Assembly: GCF_902499075.1 (NCBI RefSeq) | Contig: NZ_CABVPP010000001.1 | Coordinates: 372,001-436,000, forward strand | Origin: Burkholderia pseudomultivorans | GTDB lineage: Bacteria > Pseudomonadota > Gammaproteobacteria > Burkholderiales > Burkholderiaceae | DNA length: 64,000 bases | Direction: 5' to 3' | Part shown: positions 8,458-17,074 of the stretch, in pieces | How positions within the stretch are numbered: the first letter of the stretch is position 1 | Layout: each line of letters begins with the position of its first letter | Position numbers and translations under genes: made by a program | The notes under the pieces: generated by a model | Database searches by the model: none | What the model saw: the letters and a program-made list of their open reading frames with translations, nothing else | Told to the model about the DNA's origin: nothing

Positions 8458-9837
8458 TCATGGTCGGGACGAAACGGCTTGCACAGCCGGCGCGCGATGC
8501 GCGGGCAGCCGCACGATCATGCCGAGCGGCAGCAAGGTCAGCAGTACCGCCAGCCCGAAGCACCAGCGGTACGGCGCCGGGCCGCCCGCGTCGAGCGCCA
8601 GCAGCGCATTGAGCGCGCTGCCGAGCACGGCCACGCCGAGACAAAAGCTCAACTGGCGGTTGATATTCCACAGCGCGCTCGCGTCGCCCATCCGCTCGGC
8701 CGGCACATCGACGAACGCCGCGCTTTGCGACGTGCTCGTGCACAGACTCGCACCGAAGCCCATCGCGACGAAGGCCGCGATGCGCACCGCCTCGAAGGTG
8801 GCCCACGGCGTCGCGAGCAGCACGATGCCCGTGCAGTCGACCGCGATCCCGCAGACGAACAGCGGTTTCGCGCCGCACCGCGGAAACCCGCGGCGCGTCG
8901 TCGCGATCGCGAAGAACGCCGCGATCGCCCACGGCAGCATCAGCGCGCCGACATGCGCGGCGCTCAGCCCGAGCGTGTCCTGCAGATAGAGCGACGTAAC
9001 GAGATTGACGCCGGTAAAGACGCCCGGCACGCACAGATAGACCACGACGCCGATCCGCAGCAGCGGCTGTGCCAGCAGGCGCAGGTCGAGCACCGGCGCC
9101 GCCGCACGACGCGCATGCGCCGCATAGCCGGCGCCGGTCGCCGCCGCGAGCATCAGCATCGCCAGCGGAAATGCCGCGCCGCCGGGCAGCCCGGCCGCGC
9201 TCAGCCCGAGCAGCAACGCGACCAGCGCCGCCGCGCTGAGGCCGAGCCCATGCCAGTCGAGCCGCGGCGGCCGCTCGCGCGCGCCGTCGCGCGGCAACCA
9301 TGCGAACGCGAGCGCGCAGGTCGCCAGCGCGATCGGCAGCATCGCGAAGAAGATCGCGCGCCACGCCCCGCGATCGACGATCGCGCCGCCGATCGCGGGC
9401 GACAACGCCGGCACGAGCAGCGCGACCATCATCACGACCGACGTGAGCCGTGCCCGCGCGTGAGGCGGATACGCGCGATAGGCGATCGTCTGCCCGACCG
9501 GAATCAGCAGCCCGCCGCCGAGCCCCTGGATCAGCCGCGATGCGAGCAGCGTCTCGATCGACGGCGACGCGCCGACGCAGGCGCTGCCGAATCCGAACAA
9601 CAGCAGCGACGCCGCCAGCACGCGACGTTCGCCGCAGCGGCGCGCGAGCCATGTGCCGAGCGGAATCACGACGGTCAGCCCGAGCACGTACAGGTTGCCG
9701 ATCCACGCGAGCTGCGCGACCGATGCGTGCAGTTCGCGCTGCAATGCCGGATACGCGGCATTGAGCATGAACATGTTCGCGAGATCGAGCGCGAAGCCGA
9801 GCAGATAGACGACGGCGATCCTGAAACGGTCTGGCAT
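8458..9837 (-). CDS. MFS multidrug-type transporter (DHA2-like)
   Basis: A 459-residue integral membrane protein starting MPDRFRIAVVYLLGF; a Met six codons upstream (9855) is an alternative. Around 12-14 hydrophobic spans are visible. Motif C-like and DHA signatures are present: an early GLTVVIPLGTWLARR loop, RLIQGLGGGLLIPVGQT in span 4, and ALVPALSPAIGGAIVD in span 5. Such proteins export drugs or metabolites by proton antiport from the inner membrane. It is divergent from a LysR gene (10051), the usual arrangement for a regulated exporter, and is followed by an NTF2-like gene. Confidence 0.88.
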   Translation of the reverse strand: MPDRFRIAVVYLLGFALDLANMFMLNAAYPALQRELHASVAQLAWIGNLYVLGLTVVIPLGTWLARRCGERRVLAASLLLFGFGSACVGASPSIETLLASRLIQGLGGGLLIPVGQTIAYRAYPPHARARLTSVVMMVALLVPALSPAIGGAIVDRGAWRAIFFAMLPIALATCALAFAWLPRDGARERPPRLDWHGLGLSAAALVALLLGLSAAGLPGGAAFPLAMLMLAAATGAGYAAHARRAAAPVLDLRLLAQPLLRIGVVVYLCVPGVFTGVNLVTSLYLQDTLGLSAAHVGALMLPWAIAAFFAIATTRRGFPRCGAKPLFVCGIAVDCTGIVLLATPWATFEAVRIAAFVAMGFGASLCTSTSQSAAFVDVPAERMGDASALWNINRQLSFCLGVAVLGSALNALLALDAGGPAPYRWCFGLAVLLTLLPLGMIVRLPAHRAPAVQAVSSRP

Positions 9838-10050
9838 GGCGGCGTAAAACATCACGAAACGCCGCAGTGTAGGTCGCGCCGCCCGCGCCGGTAAGCGGCC
9901 GGATTCGACCGGTCCCGTCGAAAAACTTTGACAATCGGCAGCCGCCTCGACGCAGCGACGCGCCGGGCCGCGGTACGCGACGCCCGCATGCGCCGCACAT
10001 TCGGGTACCCTTCGATCCGTCTATCGTGTTCACGGGATGAACGACACCTC

Positions 10051-10965
10051 ATGGTGAGCCTGGATCGTTTCGTCGTATTTCGCGCCGTGGTCGAGGCCGG
10101 CTCGTTCACGGCCGCCGCGACCGCGCTGAACCAGGCGCGCGCGGCCGTCAGCTTCAACATCAAGCAGCTCGAAACCGAGCTCGGCGTCACGCTGCTCACG
10201 CGGACCACTCGCCGCGTCGAGCTGACCGATGCCGGCGAGCGCTTCTACCGGCGCTGCCTGCGCGTGCTCGACGAAGCCGAAGGCGCGATCGACGAGGTGC
10301 GCGGCGAACATGGCGGGATGGCCGGCATCCTGCGCGTCACATCGACGGTCGAGTATGCGGCGCGCGTCCTCGCACCGGCGCTGCATGCGTTTACCGCGCT
10401 GCACCCCGCGCTGCGCGTGCGGCTCGAAACGCATACGTCGCAGGCCGATCTCGTGCGCGACCGCTTCGACGTCGCAATCCGGCTCGGCCGCCACGAGCAC
10501 TTTCGCGACCTGCCGTATCGCGGCGTCTGCCTCGGCACCTACGACGTGCTGCCGGTGATGGCGCCCGATCTGCCCGCGCGCGCCGGCGTCCCGCATCCGA
10601 CATCGCCCGACGACCTCGCGCGCCTGCCGCAGCTCGGCCACAGTCGCCTCGAGCGAATCGCGCAATGGACGCTCACCGATCGCGCGGGCGCCGAACATGT
10701 ATTCCGGCCTCCCGGGAAACCCCGCATCGTCGTCGACAACGCATCGGTGCTGCGCGAACTGGCGCGTGCAGGCAGCGGTGTCGCGCTGCTGCCCGCCTGG
10801 CTCGTGCATGACGATCTCGAAGCCGGCACGCTGGTCGACGCGCTGCCCGCGTACCGGTTTCCGCAACAGAACGTCTATGCGCTGTACGTCGCGACGCGGC
10901 ACGTTCCGCAGAAAGTGCGCGCGTGGGTGGACTTCATGAAGGCGCAGCTGAAGCACGCGCGCTGA
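10051..10965 (+). CDS. LysR-family transcriptional regulator
   Basis: A 304-residue regulator with ATG at 10051. The N-terminal winged helix-turn-helix is clear: FRAVVEAGSFTAAATALNQA, then VSFNIKQLETELG and LLTRTTRRVELTDAGE, at residues about 8-60. The remaining part is the type-2 periplasmic-binding-like effector domain (TYDVLPVMAPDLP, GVALLPAWLV). It is transcribed divergently from the MFS exporter gene with 213 bp between them, so it most likely controls that gene and itself. The inducer is unknown. Confidence 0.93.
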   Translation: MVSLDRFVVFRAVVEAGSFTAAATALNQARAAVSFNIKQLETELGVTLLTRTTRRVELTDAGERFYRRCLRVLDEAEGAIDEVRGEHGGMAGILRVTSTVEYAARVLAPALHAFTALHPALRVRLETHTSQADLVRDRFDVAIRLGRHEHFRDLPYRGVCLGTYDVLPVMAPDLPARAGVPHPTSPDDLARLPQLGHSRLERIAQWTLTDRAGAEHVFRPPGKPRIVVDNASVLRELARAGSGVALLPAWLVHDDLEAGTLVDALPAYRFPQQNVYALYVATRHVPQKVRAWVDFMKAQLKHAR

Positions 10966-11058
10966 GCGCGGATCGCGTGCATGACCGCTGCATGCCCGAT
11001 CACGGCAGCCGGCCGCACGATGTGGCGACCGGCCCCCGTTGCCTGCGCAGGCGAACGC

Positions 11059-12600
11059 TCAGCGCGACGGACCATGCTGCGCGACCGTCGCATCGACCGC
11101 GTCGACCGAGCGCGTCAGCCACGGCCCGATGTCCATCTCCTCGTAGCGCACGAGCCGGCTCTTGCGCACGCGGCGATACGCAAACCAGATCGCGACGAAC
11201 AACGGAATCCACACGTAGATCGACAGCACCTCCATCCAGTCGATACGGGCTGCGAAGAACGCCTGATAGTCCTGCCCGAGCGAGATCACGATGCAGATCG
11301 CGATCGCGAACAGCGGCCCGAACGGGAACCACTTCGCGCGATACGGCAGCTGGTCGAGCCGATAGCCCTGCCGCAGGAAACCCTTGCGGAACCGGTAATG
11401 GCACACCGCGATGCCGAGCCACGCGATGAAGCCCGTGATGCCCACCGTGTTCAGCAGCCACAGATAGATGCTCTGGTTGTTGACCAGCGAGGTCAGGAAG
11501 CACAGCCCGCCGACCGCCATCGTCGCGTACAGCGCGTTGCGCGGCACGCCGCCCGGCGACAGCGTCGCGAACATCGCGGGCGCGCGCCGCTCCGCCGCGA
11601 GGTTGTACAGCATCCGCGTCGCCGCGTAGGTGCCGGAATTGCCGGCCGACAGCACGGCCGTCAGGATCACGAGATTCATCGCGCCGGCGGCAAGCCGGAA
11701 CCCCGCGTGGCTGAACACCAGCGTGAACGGGCTCACGCCGATGTCGGTCACGTCGCTCTTCAGCAGGTTCGGATCCGTGTACGGCACCAGCAGGCCGATC
11801 ACGAAGATCGCGAGCACGTAGAACAGCATGATGCGCCAGAAGATCTGCTTCACCGCGCGCGGAATCGTCTTGCGCGGGTTCTCCGATTCGCCTGCCGTGA
11901 TGCCGACCAGTTCGGTGCCGAGAAACGAGAAGCCCGCGATCAGCGCGACGCTCATCATCGCGTGCACGCCGCCGACGAACGGCGCGTCGCCGGTCGTGAA
12001 GTTGCGCAGTCCGACCGCGTGCCCGCTGCCGATCAGGCCGGCCGCGATCAGCAGCCCGGCCGCGATGAACGCAACGACCGTGACGACCTTGATCAGCGAG
12101 AACCAGTATTCGGACTCGCCGAAGCCGCGCACCGACAGCGTGTTCAGCACGAAGATCAGCACCAGGAAGCCCGCGCCCCACCATATGCCCGGCACCGACG
12201 GAAACCAGTAGCGCATCACGATCTGCGCGGCGACCAGCTCGATCGCGATCGTCACGGCCCAGCTGTACCAGTAGGTCCAGCCGAGCGCGACGCCGAAGCC
12301 TTCGTCGACGTACTTCTCGCCGTAGATCGCGAACGACCCCGACACCGGCATCAGCGCGGCCATCTCGCCGAGGCCGGTGACGACGAAGTAGACCATCAGC
12401 CCGATCGCGATATACGCGGCGATCGCGCCGCCCGGCCCCGCCTGCGCGACCGATGCGCCCGACGCGACGAACAGCCCCGTGCCGATCGAACCGCCGATCG
12501 CGATCATCGCGATATGGCGCCCCTGCAGCCGACGCTTCAGCGTCGTCCCGGACGGCGCGGCCGTCTCCACTGCCGCTTGCAAAGCATCCATCGTATTCAC
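11059..12600 (-). CDS. amino acid permease (APC superfamily, LysP-like)
   Basis: A 513-residue membrane protein with about 12 hydrophobic spans. It starts with a short cytoplasmic tail ending LKRRLQGRHIAMIAIGGSIG, the conserved first span of AAT-type permeases with GGSIGTGLF. Further family marks are GEMAALMPVSGSFAIYGEKYV and GTELVGITAGESENPRKTIP. The overall pattern is nearest to lysine-specific or other basic amino acid permeases. It lies just downstream of an Lrp-type regulator and near a dimethylarginine hydrolase, which suggests a cationic amino acid or methylarginine as cargo; that is inference. Confidence 0.88.
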   Translation of the reverse strand: MNTMDALQAAVETAAPSGTTLKRRLQGRHIAMIAIGGSIGTGLFVASGASVAQAGPGGAIAAYIAIGLMVYFVVTGLGEMAALMPVSGSFAIYGEKYVDEGFGVALGWTYWYSWAVTIAIELVAAQIVMRYWFPSVPGIWWGAGFLVLIFVLNTLSVRGFGESEYWFSLIKVVTVVAFIAAGLLIAAGLIGSGHAVGLRNFTTGDAPFVGGVHAMMSVALIAGFSFLGTELVGITAGESENPRKTIPRAVKQIFWRIMLFYVLAIFVIGLLVPYTDPNLLKSDVTDIGVSPFTLVFSHAGFRLAAGAMNLVILTAVLSAGNSGTYAATRMLYNLAAERRAPAMFATLSPGGVPRNALYATMAVGGLCFLTSLVNNQSIYLWLLNTVGITGFIAWLGIAVCHYRFRKGFLRQGYRLDQLPYRAKWFPFGPLFAIAICIVISLGQDYQAFFAARIDWMEVLSIYVWIPLFVAIWFAYRRVRKSRLVRYEEMDIGPWLTRSVDAVDATVAQHGPSR

Positions 12601-12614
12601 CCTGAATGGTTGTC

Positions 12615-12654
12615 GGGTCGATTCATTTCATTTGGAATACGAATCGATCGACCC
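12615..12654. promoter_or_regulatory. imperfect inverted repeat before the permease gene
   Basis: GGGTCGATTC at 12615-12624 is matched by GAATCGATCGACCC at 12641-12654 with a 2-base insertion in one arm. It lies 14-54 bp upstream of the permease start and just after the lrp gene. It could be an operator for the adjacent Lrp protein or part of the leader. Seen directly as a repeat; the regulatory role is inference. Confidence 0.4.
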
Positions 12655-12702
12655 GGTGATTCGCATCGAAACGGAACCGGCGCATGGCGCCGCCGCGCCG
12701 CG

Positions 12703-13167
12703 TCAGACCACGCTGCGCTTGATCGCCTGCAACTCGGCCGTCGTCACGATCTTCTCGATCCGGAAGCGCGGACTGTCGAGCCATGCGTTCGCGATTCGCC
12801 GGTACTCGTCGAGGTCCTCGCACGCGAGCCGCACGAGAAAATCGAACGTGCCGCTGACCAGCCAGCAGTCGAGCACGGCCGGATTCGCGCGCATCTCGTC
12901 CTCGAACGGCGCCTGCGAACGCCCGTGATCGGCCAGCACGATCTGCGCGATCACGACGATCGGCTTGGTCGCGCGCGGCGCGTTGATCACCGCGCGGTAG
13001 CCGGCGATCACGCCGAGCGCCTCGAGCCGCTCCACGCGCGCCTGGCACGGCCGCGGCGTGAGGTTCACGAGCTCCGACAGCTTGCGGTACGAGATCCGGC
13101 CGTCGGTGCGCAGGATGTCGAGGATCCGGAGATCGATCTTGTCGAGCTGCATTTTCTTGTCGGTCAT
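12703..13167 (-). CDS. Lrp/AsnC-family transcriptional regulator
   Basis: A 154-residue protein of normal Lrp length. The N-terminal HTH is LDKIDLRILDILRTDGRISYRKLSELVNL with recognition segment TPRPCQARVERLEALGVI; the C-terminal RAM domain includes DCWLVSGTFDFLVRLACEDL and ends with an IVTTAELQ strand. Such regulators sense amino acids as octamers. It sits upstream of the basic amino acid permease in the same direction, with 102 bp between, and downstream of the dimethylarginine hydrolase gene, so it is the likely local regulator of both. Confidence 0.94.
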   Translation of the reverse strand: MTDKKMQLDKIDLRILDILRTDGRISYRKLSELVNLTPRPCQARVERLEALGVIAGYRAVINAPRATKPIVVIAQIVLADHGRSQAPFEDEMRANPAVLDCWLVSGTFDFLVRLACEDLDEYRRIANAWLDSPRFRIEKIVTTAELQAIKRSVV

Positions 13168-13198
13168 CCGCGGTCGCTCCGGTCGGGTCGTGGCTCGG

Positions 13199-13223
13199 GC
13201 GCGGAACGTCTCCCGTTCCGCGC
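13199..13223. repeat. 10-bp perfect stem-loop between ddaH and lrp
   Basis: GCGCGGAACG (13199-13208) pairs with CGTTCCGCGC (13214-13223) around a 5-base loop. There is no T-run on either strand. It may be a Rho-assisted end for the ddaH transcript or an operator; the sequence alone does not decide. Confidence 0.45.
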
Positions 13224-13274
13224 GGGGGCCACATTATCCGGCCGAAGCGGGCCGCGCGCCAGCCGCCTGGGATC

Positions 13275-14033
13275 CTAGAACCGCAGCGACAGGCAGGTCA
13301 GCCCGCCGTCCATCTTGCGGAACTCGCTGGTATCGATCACGTGCAGCGGCAGGCCGAGCGTCGCGATCGCGTCGTGCACGCGCGGATAGCCGGCCGGCGT
13401 GATCAGCGTGCCGTTTACGCGCAGCGTGTTGCCCGCGTATTCGTCGGCCGCCGAGATCGCGATCCGGCGATAGTCGGCGAAGGCCGGATGCGCGGCCAGC
13501 GCTTCGGTGACCAGTAGCGTGTCGTCGCCGAGCGCGTTGACGACCGACTTCAGGTGCAGGCCGGCACCGACCGGCACCGCGACGACCGTATAGCCGTAGC
13601 GCGATACGAGCGACTCGAACGCCGCGATGCCGTCGGCGTCGGTGCGGCCGGTCAGGCCGATGTAGAAGCGCTTGCCGACCAGCATCACGTCGCCGCCGTC
13701 CAGCCGGCCGTCGCGCATCGGCAGCAGTTCGCGATGCGCGCCGAGCGCCGCTTCGATATGCGCGGTCTCGCCGCGCCGCGCGGGCGCGCCGGGGCGCGTG
13801 ATCACCGCGAATTCCGGCGTCACGACGGCGACGTCCTCGACGAAGTGCGAATCGGGAAAGGCTTCCAGCGGCGGCAGCTCGGTCAGTTCGACGCCGAGCT
13901 GGCGCAGCGCGTCGCAGTATGCGTGGAACTGCGTGAGCGTCTTGTCGTAATCGGGCACGCCGAGCTCGGCGGTGGTCAGGCCCGCGCCGCAGGACGGCGC
14001 GGGACGGCGAACGATCGCTTGCGTGAATTGCAT
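13275..14033 (-). CDS. ddaH: dimethylarginine dimethylaminohydrolase
   Basis: A 252-residue amidinotransferase-fold protein. The start MQFTQAIVRRP is chosen because GGAGGAG lies a few bases before ATG 14033; a Met four codons upstream is the alternative. Catalytic residues are in place: FVED with Glu66, DGGDVM around 112-117, His160 in GAGLHLKSV and the nucleophile Cys247 in GGLTCLSLRF. The enzyme hydrolyses Nω-methylated arginines to citrulline and a methylamine. Length and motif positions agree with the Pseudomonas enzyme. Its neighbours, an Lrp regulator and a LysP-like permease, suggest use of imported methylarginine as nitrogen source. Confidence 0.93.
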   Translation of the reverse strand: MQFTQAIVRRPAPSCGAGLTTAELGVPDYDKTLTQFHAYCDALRQLGVELTELPPLEAFPDSHFVEDVAVVTPEFAVITRPGAPARRGETAHIEAALGAHRELLPMRDGRLDGGDVMLVGKRFYIGLTGRTDADGIAAFESLVSRYGYTVVAVPVGAGLHLKSVVNALGDDTLLVTEALAAHPAFADYRRIAISAADEYAGNTLRVNGTLITPAGYPRVHDAIATLGLPLHVIDTSEFRKMDGGLTCLSLRF

Positions 14034-14217
14034 CGACTCCTCCATGGTCTGGGTCGCCCCGTGCGGCGCACGAGGCGGCTGCGTTGTGTCCGGACCATTA
14101 TCGGAAGCCAATTTGCGCAATTCGCGTCGATTTCGGCCGCGCCGACAGCCGATTGCGTCGAATTGCACACGGCGCGCAACGGATTCGGCAGACAACCGTT
14201 TCCGCCGCGCGCGCCGC

Positions 14218-15459
14218 TCACGCCGACGGTTCGAACCCCATCTGCGCGCGGCCGAGCGCGGTGAGGTCGCCGGCCGCCGCGCGTCCGTCGAACGCGACCT
14301 CGAAATGATCGACCGGGAAATCGGGCGGACTCTCGCCGGCGACGAACGCCGGCAGCTGGCGGCGCAGGTACGCGTCGTTCTTCGCGCAGCCGGGCGCGGC
14401 CGCGATATACATCACGTTGCTGTCGCCGCTGCCGCGATGCGCATCCTCGACCGCATGCACGACGTCGCCGTGCCAGAACACCGCGTCGCCGGGTTCCATA
14501 TGCGGGATCGGCACCAGCGCGTCGAGCAGCAGCGCATGCCATTCGGGCAGGATCGACAGCGCGCGGCCCGGACGCGCGCCGCACAGGTCGTCGTCGGCGA
14601 CGTCGTCCTGCAATGCGCGCAGCACCACGTAGGCCATCGCATTCGCGACCGGGATCAGTTGCAGCGTGCCGTCGCCGGGCCCTTGCGGCGTCAGCGCGGT
14701 CCAGCCCTGGAACGTGCGGAACATCGAACACACGGCCGGCGACGGAATCTCCTCGACATCGGGCCGGAACGCCGCGTCGAACGGATCGTAGTCGCGCCAG
14801 TTGCCGGCCAGCACGTGACGATAGACCTGCCGGAACTGCGGGCCGAGCCAGCGCTCGACCGAACCGCCGTCGACGTGCGGCGACAGCCCGAGCGACGTCG
14901 AGCCGGGCGGCCGGCGGCGGATCCGGTCCGCATAGGCCGGCACGCGGTCGGGATCGAAATGCGTGTCCGTGCCGCGCCACAGCCGGTTCAGGAACACGCG
15001 CGCCTGCGTGAGCGCCGGCGACTGGCGCGCGGCCACCTGCGGCTTCGACCAGTAAACGCCGTAGATCTGCGGCTTGCCCGACGCGAGATTGCCGAAGTAG
15101 CGGTCTTCGGCGCGCGCATGCAGCCGCTCGGTGAAACGGTTCGCGTCGAGATACGCGCCGATTTCGTCGTTCCAGTCGCGCGCCTGCCGCGCATCGAACA
15201 CGCCGCGGATCACCACCGCGCCGCGCGTGCGGATCGCGTCGATCGCGCGCGGATCGACGCGGCCCTGCGCGATGTCCGAAAACGGCAGCACCGGAATCAC
15301 GTCCTGCCGGTGCGCATGCGCCGTGCGAATCGCGTCGACCTGCCTCGCGATGTCGCCCGCCAGTTCGCGGAACGTCGCCGCGTAGCGCGGCAGGCCGGCG
15401 CGCAGCGTTCTTTTCGCGGCGCGAATCGCGGCCGGCACATCGTCGATCGTCAGTGGCAT
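14218..15459 (-). CDS. DUF1479 (YbiU-like) putative 2-oxoglutarate/Fe(II) oxygenase
   Basis: A 413-residue cytoplasmic protein. It contains GVYWSKPQVAARQSP, the segment SLGLSPHVDGGSVERWLGP with an H-x-D pair, and a distal GDAVFWHGDVVHAVEDAHRG holding a second His. These make a plausible facial-triad iron site in a jelly-roll oxygenase, as proposed for the DUF1479/YbiU family, whose substrate is not established. It lies 184 bp upstream of ddaH in the same direction; whether it acts on the same substrate is unknown. No signal peptide. Confidence 0.82.
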   Translation of the reverse strand: MPLTIDDVPAAIRAAKRTLRAGLPRYAATFRELAGDIARQVDAIRTAHAHRQDVIPVLPFSDIAQGRVDPRAIDAIRTRGAVVIRGVFDARQARDWNDEIGAYLDANRFTERLHARAEDRYFGNLASGKPQIYGVYWSKPQVAARQSPALTQARVFLNRLWRGTDTHFDPDRVPAYADRIRRRPPGSTSLGLSPHVDGGSVERWLGPQFRQVYRHVLAGNWRDYDPFDAAFRPDVEEIPSPAVCSMFRTFQGWTALTPQGPGDGTLQLIPVANAMAYVVLRALQDDVADDDLCGARPGRALSILPEWHALLLDALVPIPHMEPGDAVFWHGDVVHAVEDAHRGSGDSNVMYIAAAPGCAKNDAYLRRQLPAFVAGESPPDFPVDHFEVAFDGRAAAGDLTALGRAQMGFEPSA

Positions 15460-15564
15460 CGTTGTCTCCGAATCGGATTGGAATGTGATGCCAGCTTAGG
15501 GCGACGCCCGGCCGTTCCTCACGTCGATCCGGTCAATCATCGATACAATCCTGACAACCGCGCG

Positions 15565-15954
15565 TCATGCGGGCCGATGGCAGACGACACAGAGCTTGTT
15601 GCCGTCGGGATCGCGAAAATAGGCGCCGTAATAGTCGGCGTGATAGTGCGGGCGCAGGCCCGGCGGCCCTTCGCAGGTGCCGCCCGACTGCAGCGCGAGC
15701 GCATGGCAGCGATCGACGCACGCCCGCGTCGGCGCGTCGAACGCGATCGTCCGACCATTGCCCGGCGCAGGCGCGCGGCCGTCGAGCGGCAGCCCGAAGA
15801 AGAACAGCGGCCGGTCGGCGTCGGCCGGCATCCAGCCGCACCAGCCGTCCGGTTCGCGGAATTTCAGGCGCAGCCCGAGTTCCGCAAGCAGCGGCGCATA
15901 GAAATCGTAGGCGCGTGCGGTATCGCTGACGCCCACGCAAATATGTGAAAACAT
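15565..15954 (-). CDS. VOC (glyoxalase/bleomycin resistance-fold) protein
   Basis: A 129-residue single VOC domain beginning MFSHICVGVSDTARAYDFYA and ending with YYGAYFRDPDGNKLCVVCHR, both hallmarks of the glyoxalase/dioxygenase superfamily. The metal-binding set would include His4 and the acidic residue in the last strand. Members range from lactoylglutathione lyases to antibiotic-binding proteins, so activity is unassigned. It is divergent from the frameshifted AraC gene (16027) with 72 bp between them, suggesting that regulator once controlled it. Confidence 0.9.
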   Translation of the reverse strand: MFSHICVGVSDTARAYDFYAPLLAELGLRLKFREPDGWCGWMPADADRPLFFFGLPLDGRAPAPGNGRTIAFDAPTRACVDRCHALALQSGGTCEGPPGLRPHYHADYYGAYFRDPDGNKLCVVCHRPA

Positions 15955-16026
15955 CGGCTTCGCTCCGTCGTGAGATCGGCAACGATCATGCCACGGCACG
16001 ACGCCCGCTTTCGTCCGGAGATCGCG

Positions 16027-16982
16027 ATGAAACCGCAGTACGAGCATGTGACCTTCGCGCCCGGCTGTTCGATCCGCGTGTATCACCGCCAGCTCGCGCG
16101 CATTCCGTTCGAATGGCACCGTCATCCCGAGTATGAGCTGACGCTGACGCTCAACAGCCGCGGCCGGCGCTTCATCGGCGACCACGTCGCCGCCTATGCG
16201 GACGACGACCTCGTGCTCGTGCCGCCGAACCTGCCGCATACCTGGGCGTCGAATGCGCGCATCGATCCCGCTGCACCGGAAGTCGCGCTCGTCGTCTGGT
16301 TCGACGGCGACTGGGTGCGGCGGCTCGCCGACTGCTGTGCCGAGTACGCGCCGCTGCGCTCGCTGCTGCGGCGCGCGGCGCCGGGCCTGCAGTTCGACGC
16401 CGATACCGCGCGCGCGATGCGTGCCCGCTTGCCGGCCCTGCTCGCGCCGTCGCCGCGCGTACGGCTCGCGGCGGCGCTCGACACGCTCGCCGACCTCGCC
16501 GACGCCGGCGGCGCACCGCTCGCGACCGCGCACGCGTACGGCCGCTCCGACGCGCCGTCGCGCCCTGCCGACACGCCCGCGCCGGAAGCCGAGCGGCTCG
16601 ACCGCGTGCTCGACACGATCGACCGGCATTTCCACGAGCCGCTGCGAATCGACGCGCTCGCCGCCGTCGCGCACATGTCCGAACGCACGCTGCAGCGGCT
16701 GTTCGTCCGGCACCTCGGCGAAAGCGTCGGCCGCTACGTGCAGCGGCTGCGAATCGCCCACGCGTGCCGCCATCTGGTCGGCACCGACTGGCGGTCGCGA
16801 CCGTCGCCGCGCGCTGCGGGATTCCGAATCCGGCGAACTTCAACCGCCAGTTCCTCGCCGCGCGCGGCATGACGCCCGGCGCGTACCGGCAGTTCTTCAT
16901 GCAGCACGGCCACGCGCCCGGCGGCGACACGCCGGCGCTCGATACGCGGCCGCCGTCGCTGGAACGCGCGCCGCGCAAATGA
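16027..16982 (+). pseudogene. AraC-family regulator, frameshifted in the HTH domain
   Basis: The frame from ATG 16027 encodes an AraC regulator with an N-terminal cupin sensor (FEWHRHPEYELTLTLNSRGR) and a first HTH helix pair (LAAVAHMSERTLQRLFVRHL). At about 16790-16793 the frame breaks: the expected second HTH part, ATVAARCGIPNPANFNRQFL then GMTPGAYRQF, continues in the -1 frame up to TGA at 16982. Restoring one base near TGGCGG gives one continuous protein of about 318 residues. As it stands the product would end at 16872 with an unrelated tail and probably not bind DNA. Either a real recent mutation or a sequencing error; neighbouring genes show no other break. Confidence 0.85.
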
Positions 16983-17015
16983 AAAACACCCCGGCGGAAT
17001 GACCCGCCGGGGTGT
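16982..17015 (-). terminator. intrinsic terminator of gltA
   Basis: A perfect 12-bp stem (16986-16997 with 17004-17015) with a 6-base loop, followed on the minus strand by five T (16986-16982). It lies 60 bp past the gltA stop and abuts the end of the AraC pseudogene, so it closes the sdh-gltA transcript. Confidence 0.9.
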
Positions 17016-17074
17016 CTGGCGTTGCGCTTCGCCCGACGCAAACGGCCTTGCCGGCCGTTCGCGCCGCGCACGGC

